Notes under the pieces: generated by a model
What the model saw: only the letters and a program-made list of their open reading frames with translations
Databases searched by the model: none
Told to the model about the DNA's origin: nothing
Shown here: positions 53,682-62,170 of the stretch, piece by piece
Layout: the number at the start of each line of letters is the position of its first letter
How positions within the stretch are numbered: the stretch's first letter is position 1
Assembly (NCBI RefSeq): GCF_017875735.1
Contig: NZ_JAGGMZ010000001.1
Location: 1,860,001-1,924,000 of the forward strand
Reading direction: 5' to 3'
DNA length: 64,000 nt
From: Arthrobacter sp. CAN_C5
Lineage (GTDB): Bacteria; Actinomycetota; Actinomycetes; Actinomycetales; Micrococcaceae
Made by a program: the position numbers and the translations under genes

Positions 53682-53902
53682 GATTCGTCGTCGTCGTCGT
53701 CGCTCTCGTAGATGACCAGCGGGGTCACTTCCCCGTGGGCGTCGTACAGGACTTCCTCATAGGTATCGAAGGCGTCGGCGACGGCGAGGTAGGCGGCCTC
53801 CACAGCCGGGTCCTCCTCGCTGCGACGGGACGCGGCCGCGTTGAGATGCTCCTCAAGCGCCGAAACCAGGGTTTGGAGCGCGACACGCGGATCAATACTC
53901 AT
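53678..53902 (-). CDS. Small acidic protein, unknown
   Basis: A 74-residue protein: MSIDPRVALQTLVSALEEHLNAAASRRSEEDPAVEAAYLAVADAFDTYEEVLYDAHGE region is helical, then a run of Asp ends the chain. The stop overlaps the AKR stop by 4 bases. Proteins of this type sit in the same place in related genomes; function is unknown. Confidence 0.6.
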   Translation of the reverse strand: MSIDPRVALQTLVSALEEHLNAAASRRSEEDPAVEAAYLAVADAFDTYEEVLYDAHGEVTPLVIYESDDDDDES

Positions 53903-53942
53903 GGGTAGACGTTATCGGTAAAGTGGTCAAAATTGGAGGGAA

Positions 53943-54176
53943 ATGCGCGAACAATTTCTAAACGCGACGACGGCACCAAAGCGCGGTGTCGAGCGCCGCT
54001 ACGAGTACCTGGTGTTGACCGTTAAAGCGGGCGAGCCGGTCAACGCCGCACGTCAGGCGCTGACCGAACACGCCGAGTACGGGAAGTGGGAGCTGGAGCG
54101 CAGCTGCATCTACATCGGCGGTGGGCGTCGCTACTGGATGCGCCGCAAGGTGATGCGGGTGGAGCGGACGGCGTAG
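53943..54176 (+). CDS. DUF5703 family protein
   Basis: A 77-residue protein: RYEYLVLTVKAGEPVNAARQALTEHAEYGKWELER then YIGGGRRYWMRRKVMRV. The GRRYWMRRK end is the mark of DUF5703, a small actinobacterial family. GGAGG precedes the ATG by about 5 bases. Function unknown. Confidence 0.85.
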   Translation: MREQFLNATTAPKRGVERRYEYLVLTVKAGEPVNAARQALTEHAEYGKWELERSCIYIGGGRRYWMRRKVMRVERTA

Positions 54177-54189
54177 GACGCCGGGCCCC

Positions 54190-55347
54190 CTACGTGTCCT
54201 CCAGCTGGCCGAGCCAGGCTGTGGCCACGGTCCGGTGGGCCGACTCGGTGGACGACGGATGGTACTGGCCCGCAAGCACGTCACGGTGGAGCCTGCCAAT
54301 CTCGCTTCCGGTCCGGAAGCCCTGCCCTCCCGCCAGATGCAGCGCGGCGTCAGTGACCTCGCGGGCCACCGCGGTGGCCCGCAGCTTCAGCCCCACCAGT
54401 TTCGCGAACCAACGGCCCCCATGGTCGGCGCCGGCGTCGAGGTCGCGTGCCACGGACCGCAGTTGCGCGTCGAGGGAATCCATGGCCATTGCCGCGTCGG
54501 CGACCTGCCAGCGGACCTCCGGGGTCTGTGCCAGCGGTAGCCCCTTGCCGGTGGTCCGCTGGCCGGCAGAGCCGACCGCCAGAGCCAGCGCCCGGTCGCC
54601 GATCCCCGTGTAAACCGCTGATAGAAGCGTCTCGAAGGCCGCAAAAATGGCGAACACCAGCGGGTCGGCGTTCGGGCCCACGGGCAGGTGCCTGAAGATG
54701 CGCTCGGCAGGGACGACGACGTCGTCGAGCCGGGTGGTGTGTGACTGGCTGGCACGCATCCCGAGGGTGTCCCAGTCCTGAACCGTGTGGACCCCGGGGG
54801 TGCCCCGGGTCACGAAGCCGTGCACCAGCTGCTCAGTACCGTCGGTTGCCGTGGTCTTGCCGAACACACCCAACCGGGTCCAGGCTGGCGCGAGGCTGGT
54901 AAAGATCTTGGTGCCCGCGAACGCATACCCGCCGCCCACCTGGGGCGTCGCCATGGTGACGGAATCGAAGAGGACCGCGTCGTTGCCCGGCTCGGACAGC
55001 CCGAACGCGTACAGCTCCCCCTGGGCGGCCTCCCGGAGAACGTAGTCCAGGGAGGCGTCACCCCGACGCTGCAGGAGCAGGGCGACCCCCGTCCACACGA
55101 GATGCATGTTGATGGCCAGCGCCGTGGCCGGCGCGGCCGATGCCAGCCGCCGCTGGCAGGCGGCCGTCGCTTCGATGCCCAGCCCGCGACCGCCGTCGCC
55201 CGTGGCGGCCATCAGGGCAAGGTAGCCGGTCTCCCTGAGGTCGGCGAGATCGGCGTGGAAGAACTCGTTCCGGGAGTCGTAGCCCGCGGCGCGCTCCCGG
55301 AACGTCTCGAGGAGGCTGTCCGGGAGGATTTCAACTGGTGTGTCCAC
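54190..55347 (-). CDS. Acyl-CoA dehydrogenase family protein
   Basis: A 385-residue flavoprotein with the three-domain plan: helical N-terminus, FGLSEPGNDAV (FAD-binding loop), GTKIFTSLAPAWTRLGVFGKTT, TRGTPGVHTVQDWDTLGMRASQSHTTRLDDVVVP (the beta domain), and HLAGGQGFRTGSEIGRLHRDVLAGQYHPSS in the C-terminal helical domain. The usual catalytic Glu is not obvious; TESAHR follows the last motif. It could act on acyl-CoA, nitroalkanes or other substrates. Confidence 0.85.
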   Translation of the reverse strand: MDTPVEILPDSLLETFRERAAGYDSRNEFFHADLADLRETGYLALMAATGDGGRGLGIEATAACQRRLASAAPATALAINMHLVWTGVALLLQRRGDASLDYVLREAAQGELYAFGLSEPGNDAVLFDSVTMATPQVGGGYAFAGTKIFTSLAPAWTRLGVFGKTTATDGTEQLVHGFVTRGTPGVHTVQDWDTLGMRASQSHTTRLDDVVVPAERIFRHLPVGPNADPLVFAIFAAFETLLSAVYTGIGDRALALAVGSAGQRTTGKGLPLAQTPEVRWQVADAAMAMDSLDAQLRSVARDLDAGADHGGRWFAKLVGLKLRATAVAREVTDAALHLAGGQGFRTGSEIGRLHRDVLAGQYHPSSTESAHRTVATAWLGQLEDT

Positions 55348-55367
55348 TGGAGTGTTCGCAGTCAGGC

Positions 55368-56672
55368 CTAGTAGGTGGTGAGCAGCCGGTTGAGGACGCG
55401 TGAGCCGAACTTCAGGGACTCGGTGGGGACCCGCTCGTCGACCCCGTGGAACATGCCGGTGAAGTCGAGTTCGTCGGGGAGCTGGAGGGGGGCGAACCCG
55501 TACCCGGTGATGCCCAGGCGACTGAGTGACTTGTTGTCGGTGCCTCCGGAGAGCGTGTAGGGCAGGACCTTGGCGCCCGGGTCCTGGCTGTGGAGGGCAT
55601 CGATCATCGAGTCGACCAGGTTTCCGGCGAACGGCACCTCTAGGGAAACGTCCTTGTGGTCGTAGGTGACGTCGACGCCGGCGCCTGCGAGTTCCTTGAT
55701 GGTGGCGAGGACCTGCTCCTCCTGGCCGGGAAGCGTGCGCACATCGATCAGCGCCTCAGCGGTGCCGGGGATGACGTTGTGCTTGTACCCGCTCTTGAGC
55801 ACCGTCGGATTGGAGGTGTTCTGCAGGGTGGCACCGACGAAGCGCGCGACGGTGCCAAGCTCGGCGAGCAGGGTGTCGGGGTTGTCGGCGTCGAACTCGA
55901 CGCCGGTGAGTTCCGTCACACCGTCGAGGAACTGGCGGGTGGTGGGGGTCAGCTCGATCGGCCACTTGTACTCCCCCACGCGGGTGACGGCGCGTGCCAG
56001 TCGGGTCACCGCGTTGTCGGTGTTGATCTGTGAGCCGTGGCCGGCGCGGCCGTGGGCCACCAGGCGTAACCAGGAGATGCCCTTCTCGGCGGTCTGCAGC
56101 AGGTAGGTCCGCTGGCCTCCGATCGTGGCAGAGAAGCCGCCGACCTCGGAGATGGCCTCGGTGGCGCCCTCGAACAGTCCGGGCTGGGTGTCGACCAGCC
56201 AGGACGCACCGTATTTCCCGCCAGCTTCCTCGTCGGCGAAGAAACCGAAGATCAGATCGCGCTTGGACTGGATCTTCTCGCGCTGCATGCTGCGCAGCAC
56301 CGAGAGGATCATGGCGTCCATGTCCTTCATGTCCACGGCGCCGCGGCCCCAGATGAGGCCGTCCTTCTCCTCGCCGCTGAACGGGTCGACCGTCCAGTCC
56401 TCTTTTTGCGCGGGGACAACGTCCAGATGGCCGTGCACCACCAGAGCGGGCAGCGACGGATCGGAGCCGGGCATCCGGGCGATCACTGAAGCGCGACCTG
56501 GCTCGGACTCGAAGATCTGCGTGCCCAGGCCGACTTCCTCGATCAGGCCCGCCGTGTACTCGGCTGCCGCTCGCTCGCCAGGTCCCACATTGTCGCCATA
56601 GTTGGAGGTGTCAATGCGGATGAGTTCCTGGCAGATGCGGACAACTTCGTCTTCGGGCAAGATGTTCGTCAC
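55368..56672 (-). CDS. M20/M25/M40 family metallo-hydrolase
   Basis: A 434-residue zinc peptidase/deacylase. VVHGHLDVVPAQKEDWTVDPF gives the first metal His/Asp, WGRGAVDMKDMDAMIL the bridging Asp, FGFFADEEAGGKYGASWL the catalytic Glu pair; a dimerisation domain follows at about 190-300. The C-terminal metal His is in GMFHGVDERVPTES. GTG at 56672 begins the family start TNILPEDEVVRI. Acts on peptides or acylated amino acids in the cytosol. Confidence 0.88.
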   Translation of the reverse strand: MTNILPEDEVVRICQELIRIDTSNYGDNVGPGERAAAEYTAGLIEEVGLGTQIFESEPGRASVIARMPGSDPSLPALVVHGHLDVVPAQKEDWTVDPFSGEEKDGLIWGRGAVDMKDMDAMILSVLRSMQREKIQSKRDLIFGFFADEEAGGKYGASWLVDTQPGLFEGATEAISEVGGFSATIGGQRTYLLQTAEKGISWLRLVAHGRAGHGSQINTDNAVTRLARAVTRVGEYKWPIELTPTTRQFLDGVTELTGVEFDADNPDTLLAELGTVARFVGATLQNTSNPTVLKSGYKHNVIPGTAEALIDVRTLPGQEEQVLATIKELAGAGVDVTYDHKDVSLEVPFAGNLVDSMIDALHSQDPGAKVLPYTLSGGTDNKSLSRLGITGYGFAPLQLPDELDFTGMFHGVDERVPTESLKFGSRVLNRLLTTY

Positions 56673-56823
56673 GTGGGGCCTCCTGAGGCAACTAGTCTGT
56701 TCCACCAGCCTAACCACTTTGGCTCAGACCCCCGCTGAGGGTGCGGATTAAACTCTTGGGCCTTGATCGTGTTAGAGTTTTTTTCGCTGCTTCCGAGGGT
56801 TTGAGCCACGGAAAACATCACCT

Positions 56824-56906
56824 GCGCGGGTGGCGGAATGGCAGACGCGCTAGCTTGAGGTGCTAGTCCTCTAACGAGGGTGGGGGTTCAAGTCCCCCTC
56901 CGCGCA
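56824..56906 (+). tRNA. tRNA-Leu (GAG)
   Basis: An 83-base tRNA with acceptor GCGCGGG pairing with the 3' TCCGCGC, a D-arm TGGCGGAATGGCAGACGC region, anticodon loop TTGAGGT (anticodon GAG), a long variable arm typical of leucine tRNAs, and T-arm GGGGGTTCAAGTCCCCC. CCA is not encoded. A terminator follows at once. The 3' end is the likely target of the integrase located downstream. Confidence 0.93.
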
Positions 56907-56911
56907 CAATG

Positions 56912-56940
56912 AAAAAACCCCGGATTTCCGGGGTTTTTTT
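56912..56940 (+). terminator. Intrinsic terminator after tRNA-Leu
   Basis: CCCCGG-ATTT-CCGGGG stem flanked by six A before and seven T after. Works in both directions but fits the tRNA transcript. Confidence 0.85.
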
Positions 56941-57006
56941 ATGCCCCCAACCACGCGACGTGGTTATCTCCGACAGCCGTCGGCAAAGTCGACGCATAGT
57001 AAAACC

Positions 57007-57781
57007 ATGCCCAACATCGAAAATCGCCCACGCAAAGACGGCTCCACGGCCTATCTCCTTCGTTGGGTCGACAAAAAGACCGGTAAGCGAAGGACCCAGC
57101 GTTTTGACGAGGTCAAGGACGCCGAGTTCATGATGACCGTTCTGGAGGCTCACGACCTCGACACCTCGCTGGCCTTATCGAGTGCGCAGAAACACTTCAT
57201 GGGCGCCTACACGGTTACCAAAATGGTTGAGGGCCATATCGATCTGCTGACGAACGCGAACGGTTACACGATCAGGCGCTACAAAGGGCAGCTTGCCAAG
57301 CACCTCACGCCAACCATCGGTCGCATTGATGTACTTGAGGTCGATTATCGTGACGTGGTCGGCTAGGTGAAAACGATGTCTGCTGCGGGCTCCTCCCCTA
57401 CGACCATCGCGAACGTCCACGGGCTCCTCAGCTGCATTCAAAACCGCTGTCCGTGAGAAGAAGCGCACCGACAATCCGTGCGCCGGAGTATCGCTGCCTC
57501 GCAGCTCAGCAACTGAGGATCCTATGTCGTTCCTTACTCGTGATGAATGGCGTCTGCTGCAATCTCATATCCCGGAGGACCATCGACCCCTCTTCGCATT
57601 CCTCGCCGCGACAGGGGTGCGCTTCTCGGAGGCCACGGCTCTGTACGGAAGAGACTTTTCGTCTGACGAACATGGACAGGTCACTGTCCGGATTGCTCGA
57701 GCCTGGACCCGAAGCGAAACAAACCAGCCAGTCATAGGTCCGCCGAAGACTGCCCCAGTCCCGACGCACGATCGCAGTTGA
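57007..57781 (+). pseudogene. Tyrosine integrase pseudogene
   Basis: From ATG 57007 the frame reads PNIENRPRKDGSTAYLLRWVDKKTGKRR (N-terminal arm-binding domain) and TIGRIDVLEVDYRDVVG, then TAG at 57364, after which the same frame continues (VKTMSAAGSSPTTIANVHGLLS) to a shift near 57430. The next frame carries AFKTAVREKKRTDNPCAGV and MSFLTRDEWRLLQSHIPED, and the first catalytic Arg region ATGVRFSEATALYGRDF. It ends at 57781 without the HxxR and Tyr boxes. A stop, a shift and loss of the C-terminus make it inactive. Confidence 0.85.
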
Positions 57782-57883
57782 AAGCCGGACCGCGATGGAT
57801 CTGTCCCCTCCCTGTCAGGCTGTTGTGAGACACCCCGGAGCCCCCGGGTCCATCGTGGAGGGTGGTGACAGGAGACAGGTTTC

Positions 57884-58327
57884 ATGAGCGATAACAGTCC
57901 AGTTCTTCCCGGCCCGAATAATCAGCCGGTGGTCGGCGCAGGAGAGGCAGTAGTGGATCCGGCGCCTCGTCCGTTCCGGCGTTCGTTTACCGCGGCGTAC
58001 CGGGCCAGGGTGGTCGCGGAGTACGAGGCTGCCCCGCACGGCAGCAAGGCTGCGGTGTTGCGCCGCGAGGGCCTCTACCGGTCCCAGATCCGGAAGTGGA
58101 CGACCGCGCGGGATGCGGTGACCCGTGGCGCCTTGGCCCCACGACGTCCGCATCGCGCAGCTACCGGTGGCAAGGACGATCCGGGCCGGTTGCGGGCTGA
58201 GAACCAGCGGCTGACCCGCGAGCTGGCGGAGTCGGCGGCGGTGGTGGAGATCATGGGAAAACTACAAGGGCTCTTGGAGCACATCTCCGAGAGCACGGAC
58301 GCGCCGACGTCGTCGACGAAGCGATGA
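57884..58327 (+). CDS. IS3 family transposase OrfA-like protein
   Basis: 147 residues. RRSFTAAYRARVVAEYEAAPHGSKAAVLRREGLYRSQIRKW (about 31-71) is the helix-turn-helix of IS3-type OrfA, and RLRAENQRLTRELAESAAVVEIMGKLQGLLE (about 105-135) the leucine zipper-like helix. It starts ATG 57884 and overlaps the following OrfB start ATGA. The partner OrfB is truncated, so the element cannot move itself. Confidence 0.85.
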   Translation: MSDNSPVLPGPNNQPVVGAGEAVVDPAPRPFRRSFTAAYRARVVAEYEAAPHGSKAAVLRREGLYRSQIRKWTTARDAVTRGALAPRRPHRAATGGKDDPGRLRAENQRLTRELAESAAVVEIMGKLQGLLEHISESTDAPTSSTKR

Positions 58328-59121
58328 GCGCGACATTCACCGAGCTACGTGCGGCGGGGATACCAATCACCAGGTCCTGCGCCCTGCTGGGTCGCCCACG
58401 GGCCACCCACTACCGCCACGCCCGCGGTCCGGTGCAGGGTCCGCGACCGGCCCGGGCCGTGCCTGAAAACGGCCAGGCGCTCTCGGGCGCCGAGCGGGCG
58501 GCGGTGCTCGCGCTGATCAACATTCCGGCGTACGCGGATCTGGCGATCGGCCAGATCTGGGCCCGCGAGCTCGATGAGGCTCGCTACTGGTGCTCAGTGT
58601 CCTCGATGTATCGGATCAAGGTGGTAGGCGATTCGGCCCAAACCCCGAGACCAGTCCCCGCTGGCCCCGCGCTGCGGGACCTGCGCGCAGAACCAGTCGC
58701 CGGACGCAAGACCCTGAACTTCGCCATGGGCATGGCCGGCAACATGGGCGGTGACGCTGCCACGATGGGTGGTATGGGCAGCGGGGAGGACACCATGATG
58801 GCCTTCACCATCAACGGCCAGGAATTCAACCCAGAACGAACCGACACCCCGGTCACGGCCGGAACAGTCGAGGAATGGACCCTGATCAACTCCAGTCCCA
58901 TGGATCACCCCATACACCTGCACGTGTGGCCCATGCAGATCATCGACGACGGTTACCGCGACGTCTCCGAACCGAGGTGGCAGGACGTCGTCAACGTCCC
59001 GGCCCGCGGGCAGGTGAAAGTCCTCATCGCTTTCGAAGACTTCCCCGGACGCACCGTCTACCACTGCCACATCCTCGACCACGAAGACCAAGGCATGATG
59101 GGCACCGTCGAAGCCCGCTGA
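58324..59121 (+). pseudogene. Chimera: IS3 OrfB N-terminus fused to multicopper oxidase C-terminus
   Basis: One open frame of 265 codons. Residues 1 to about 98 are IS3 OrfB (ATFTELRAAGIPITRSCALLGRPRATHY ... DEARYWCSVSSMYRI), which normally continues into the DDE domain. Instead, from about 103 (RPVPAGPALRDLRAEP), it reads as the last third of a multicopper oxidase: AFTINGQEFNPERT, WTLINSSPMDHPIHLHVWPMQII (type 2/3 copper His) and FEDFPGRTVYHCHILDHEDQGMMG (type 1/3 copper). The oxidase lacks its first two cupredoxin domains, so activity is unlikely. Confidence 0.8.
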
Positions 59122-59536
59122 GGCTAGGTGCTACCGGAGGACGACGCCGCTGCACGGACCTCAGCGCCCGACAGCTGCCCCCGGGGGTAACGGTGACATT
59201 GGACCATGTGCAACGATCCCGTCCCCATCGGGGACGCATCAGGAGGATCGCACCAGCTGCGCTGCGCTGTCGGCCAGGACCAGCGCTGGGTGTGCTGGGA
59301 TCGAGCCGCCAAAAAATGGCCGGTTGAAGTCCACCCCGAAGGCGGACCGCAAGACGTCCCGGCAATCTGCATGCCGCCGACGGCTAGCAAACCCGGCATC
59401 ATCGAGTAATGCATTCTGAGTGACCATGTGCTTGCTGCTACCACCCGGGCAGCGCCGCGAGGGACGTTAGGGGCGGCTTGTGCACACCGTTCGCGGGGCA
59501 GGGCGTAAACAAGCCGGGAGGATCACCGCGAAGGAA
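59122..59536. other. Gene-free stretch in the island
   Basis: 415 bases after the chimera. Small open frames exist on both strands, but none has a ribosome-binding site, known motif or plausible composition. Nothing further seen. Confidence 0.5.
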
Positions 59537-60040
59537 TCAGCGGATGTGGAAGCCCGCCTGGGTTACGGGTACCGTCTCGGCCCTGCCCCCTCCACAGTTG
59601 GCGGCTCCGGGACCGACCTGGGGGAGCGAGAAGTTCTGCGCACCTTCTGTGTCCAAGGTGAAGGCCACCATCTTGCCGTCCAGGACAACACCGGCGGCCG
59701 TCTCGCCCTTGGTGATGATTCCACTGACTTCTGTCCGGCCGTCATTGAACTCCAGGCAGGTCAACCGGGCCGTGAAGTGGGATAACCCTGACGGGCTCTG
59801 ATGCGTGAAGGACAGGCGTCCGGCGGCCACACCGTCGCTGCCGAGTTTGCCTTCCACCGACAACCTCCGCTGGTCTTCCGGCAGGGAGCTCACGGCTGCC
59901 CCATTGATGCGATGAACCTCGCTGGCGCTGGTGCTGGAGTTGGTGCGGGGGGTGCCGTCCGAGTCCGCGAAAGCCGGACTCGGAGCGAGCAACGCCAAAA
60001 CGGCGATGCTCATTGGGGCGAGGAACGTTCGTAGCCGCAC
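59537..60040 (-). CDS. Small secreted protein, unknown
   Basis: A 167-residue protein with a Sec signal: basic MRLRTF, hydrophobic SIAVLALLAP, and a PAFA cleavage site at about 25/26. The mature part is beta-rich, with FTARLTCLEF and GAANCGGG (two Cys, possible disulfide) and GVVLDGKMVAFTLDTEGAQ. TAGGAG lies before the GTG start. It looks like a small secreted fold of unknown function, not a known enzyme. Confidence 0.65.
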   Translation of the reverse strand: MRLRTFLAPMSIAVLALLAPSPAFADSDGTPRTNSSTSASEVHRINGAAVSSLPEDQRRLSVEGKLGSDGVAAGRLSFTHQSPSGLSHFTARLTCLEFNDGRTEVSGIITKGETAAGVVLDGKMVAFTLDTEGAQNFSLPQVGPGAANCGGGRAETVPVTQAGFHIR

Positions 60041-60295
60041 GATAGTCTCCTAAAGAAAATGAATGACAAATAATCTACCCACCCTATCCATGTGACAGAT
60101 CGAGGTTCTGTAATCCAGCACACTGACGCCGACCCATCCACACCACTGTCAGCGCTATGTGGCGGGTCCAGCCCAGTGCTTTTTTATGGCCGCGGTGACC
60201 GCCTTCGCGGGTGTTCGGCAAGAGTGGCGCGTAGGAACCTTGATCGCGGGCTACGCGCCCGTTCCGGTCGTCCGTGGTGTCACCTTCGGTCCTCG

Positions 60296-60874
60296 TCAGA
60301 GCACGTCGTTGGTTCCCATGCTCAGGTACCGGTACACAGTTGCCCGGCTGGCCCCGATGATCTTCCCAATATCAGCCGGAGCAAGACCCTGGGCCTTCAG
60401 ATCACGGGCGCGCTTGACCAACGCATGAGCGGCGGTGACTTCCCGCCGCCCGGCCTTCCGCCCATGTTCAGCTGCTACGGCCATGCCGGCCCTTGTCCGC
60501 TCGGCCAGCTGGTCGCGCTCGAGCTGAGCGAACGCGGACATCACGGTCAGCATGGCCCTGCCCATCGGACCCGTCGTACTGATGCCTTCCGTGACGCTGC
60601 GGAAGTGCACCTCCCGGTGTTCGAGATCATCGATGAGGGCCAGCAGGTTTCGGGTGTTGCGCCCTAACCTGTCCAGCTTCCACACCACCACCTCATCTCC
60701 CTCCCGAAGATGATCGAGCAGTTTATCCAGTTCAGGCCTGCTGGCCCTCGTCCCGCTCACACCATGGTCCGTAAAAACCCGCCTGCAGCCCGCGGCCGCT
60801 AACGCCGCCTGCTGCAGGTCCGCGTTCTGGTCCAGGGTGCTGACCCTCGCATACCCGATACTGCCCACGCCCAC
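60296..60874 (-). CDS. Serine recombinase (resolvase family)
   Basis: A complete 192-residue small serine recombinase. The catalytic serine is Ser12 in IGYARVSTLDQNADLQ; VVVWKLDRLGRNTRNLLALIDDLE, FRSVTEGISTTGPMGRAMLTVMSAFAQLERDQLAERTRAG form the body and E helix. A C-terminal helix-turn-helix (LAPADIGKIIGASRATVYRYL) binds the site. It may serve an inversion or cointegrate resolution system. No obvious res site was found beside it. Confidence 0.9.
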   Translation of the reverse strand: MGVGSIGYARVSTLDQNADLQQAALAAAGCRRVFTDHGVSGTRASRPELDKLLDHLREGDEVVVWKLDRLGRNTRNLLALIDDLEHREVHFRSVTEGISTTGPMGRAMLTVMSAFAQLERDQLAERTRAGMAVAAEHGRKAGRREVTAAHALVKRARDLKAQGLAPADIGKIIGASRATVYRYLSMGTNDVL

Positions 60875-61212
60875 TCCCCTATTAGCTCATCCAAGGCCCT
60901 AATCCGCTTTGTTGAGAATAGTCCATGTGAGACACATTGCTGAGACACGACACGCCTCCGGGAATTGCCGCAAATGCTGGACTCCGACCAACCGCAGCCG
61001 GGCCCGCCGTCACGTCCTGACAAAGGATCCTTGAGGGCACAATTACGCGACTGGCCCACAGGACAGCTGGGAGATCGAAAGTTGGCCTGGTCTGGCGGTA
61101 TAGGGTGACAAACGATTTAGTCCCCCGGTTCGCTGCTGTGAGTCCAATGTCGGGAGACCAAGTGAACCCCGACGATGAAACTTTGAAGCCGAATCTCAGA
61201 CGCCTGGGTGTG
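60875..61212. other. Intergenic stretch upstream of the recombinase
   Basis: 338 bases with no gene. TGAGACAC occurs twice near 60927-60945, and similar GTGAGACAC is at about 57830 before the IS3 OrfA gene; these may be remnants of IS ends or recombinase sites. Confidence 0.4.
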
Positions 61213-62103
61213 TCAGCCGAGGATCGATAAGGCTTGCGGAGCGCTGTCGATGGTGACGTCAATATAGGCGTTGACTGACTTCACTTCACCGTCGATCTGG
61301 TAGGGCATAGGCTTCAGCGTGGAGAATCGGTACTGCGTATAGCTCGGCTGGTCGCCAAGCCCTTTCGTGGTGGCACGCAGGGCGGCGAGCAAGACGCGCC
61401 ACTTGGCCATGTGGGGGAATGTGATGACTTCGAACTTCCCGTCGACCGGTTGGTCCCCGGCCTCGCTGAGGGTCGCGTATTTCGCCATCTGCGAGATATT
61501 TGCGAACACCAGGCTATCGAATGAGCGTTGCTCGCCGTCAATCTGGCGGATCTCGAAGGGCTCAAACTTTGAGAAGGTCCGCACGACCGAAAACATCTCC
61601 CTCGCGGCTCCCTTGCTTGCCTTTTCCAAGTCAAACGCGACGACCGGGGTGAGGCCGAAGCCGATGTAGGAGTGCGCATACACGGGCTCTACCCCTGCTT
61701 TGTTTAGACTGAGACGTAGCAGATCAATCCGGCGTACCCTTCCGTCGGTGATGGCTTTCACCAGGGGTTTTTGACTGGTGACCCGGCTGTGGTCGTTCGC
61801 GTTACCTGCCGGCAGGACGGCGCAGACCGTGTCGTTGTTGTGACTGGCCATGACACCGTTAATGACCTCGTTGTACCCGCCGTCACCACTGACCGACACC
61901 ACCAGAGCGTTTCTTGAGGATGCCGCTTCCCGGGCAAGTTCTACGGCATGACCGGCGTACTCGGTGGGCTGCAGCCTCACATTTTGTCCAGGTCGCGCAG
62001 ACAGGACATCGTCCCGGAGTTCCTCTGCGAGTTTCGGTGCGTCCCCCGTGCTGTTGGGGTTGAAAACAATCGTGATTAGTGCGAAACCGTGCGGTGCATC
62101 CAT
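61213..62103 (-). CDS. Diacylglycerol kinase-like lipid kinase
   Basis: A 296-residue protein of the DAGK/sphingosine kinase fold. ALITIVFNPNSTGDAPKLAEELR begins the nucleotide domain. ALVVSVSGDGGYNEVINGVM replaces the usual GGDGTxNEVxNGL, and VCAVLPAGNANDHSR replaces the PxGTxNDxAR loop. HSYIGFGLTPVVAF and QPVDGKFEVITFPH follow. The glycine-rich loop variation suggests altered nucleotide or lipid use. It is 68 bases from the end of the tandem hydrolase gene on the same strand. Confidence 0.8.
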   Translation of the reverse strand: MDAPHGFALITIVFNPNSTGDAPKLAEELRDDVLSARPGQNVRLQPTEYAGHAVELAREAASSRNALVVSVSGDGGYNEVINGVMASHNNDTVCAVLPAGNANDHSRVTSQKPLVKAITDGRVRRIDLLRLSLNKAGVEPVYAHSYIGFGLTPVVAFDLEKASKGAAREMFSVVRTFSKFEPFEIRQIDGEQRSFDSLVFANISQMAKYATLSEAGDQPVDGKFEVITFPHMAKWRVLLAALRATTKGLGDQPSYTQYRFSTLKPMPYQIDGEVKSVNAYIDVTIDSAPQALSILG

Positions 62104-62170
62104 GAGTGAAACCCTTTCGTAGCTGTTGGCCCTATCGCCTTGGTACTACCGCGTCCCTTCGTCCTGCTTC

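Noticed and set aside
59206..59409. Possible small protein beginning MCNDPVPIGDASGG
   Set aside because: Overlaps an equally long frame on the other strand and has no start signal or family.
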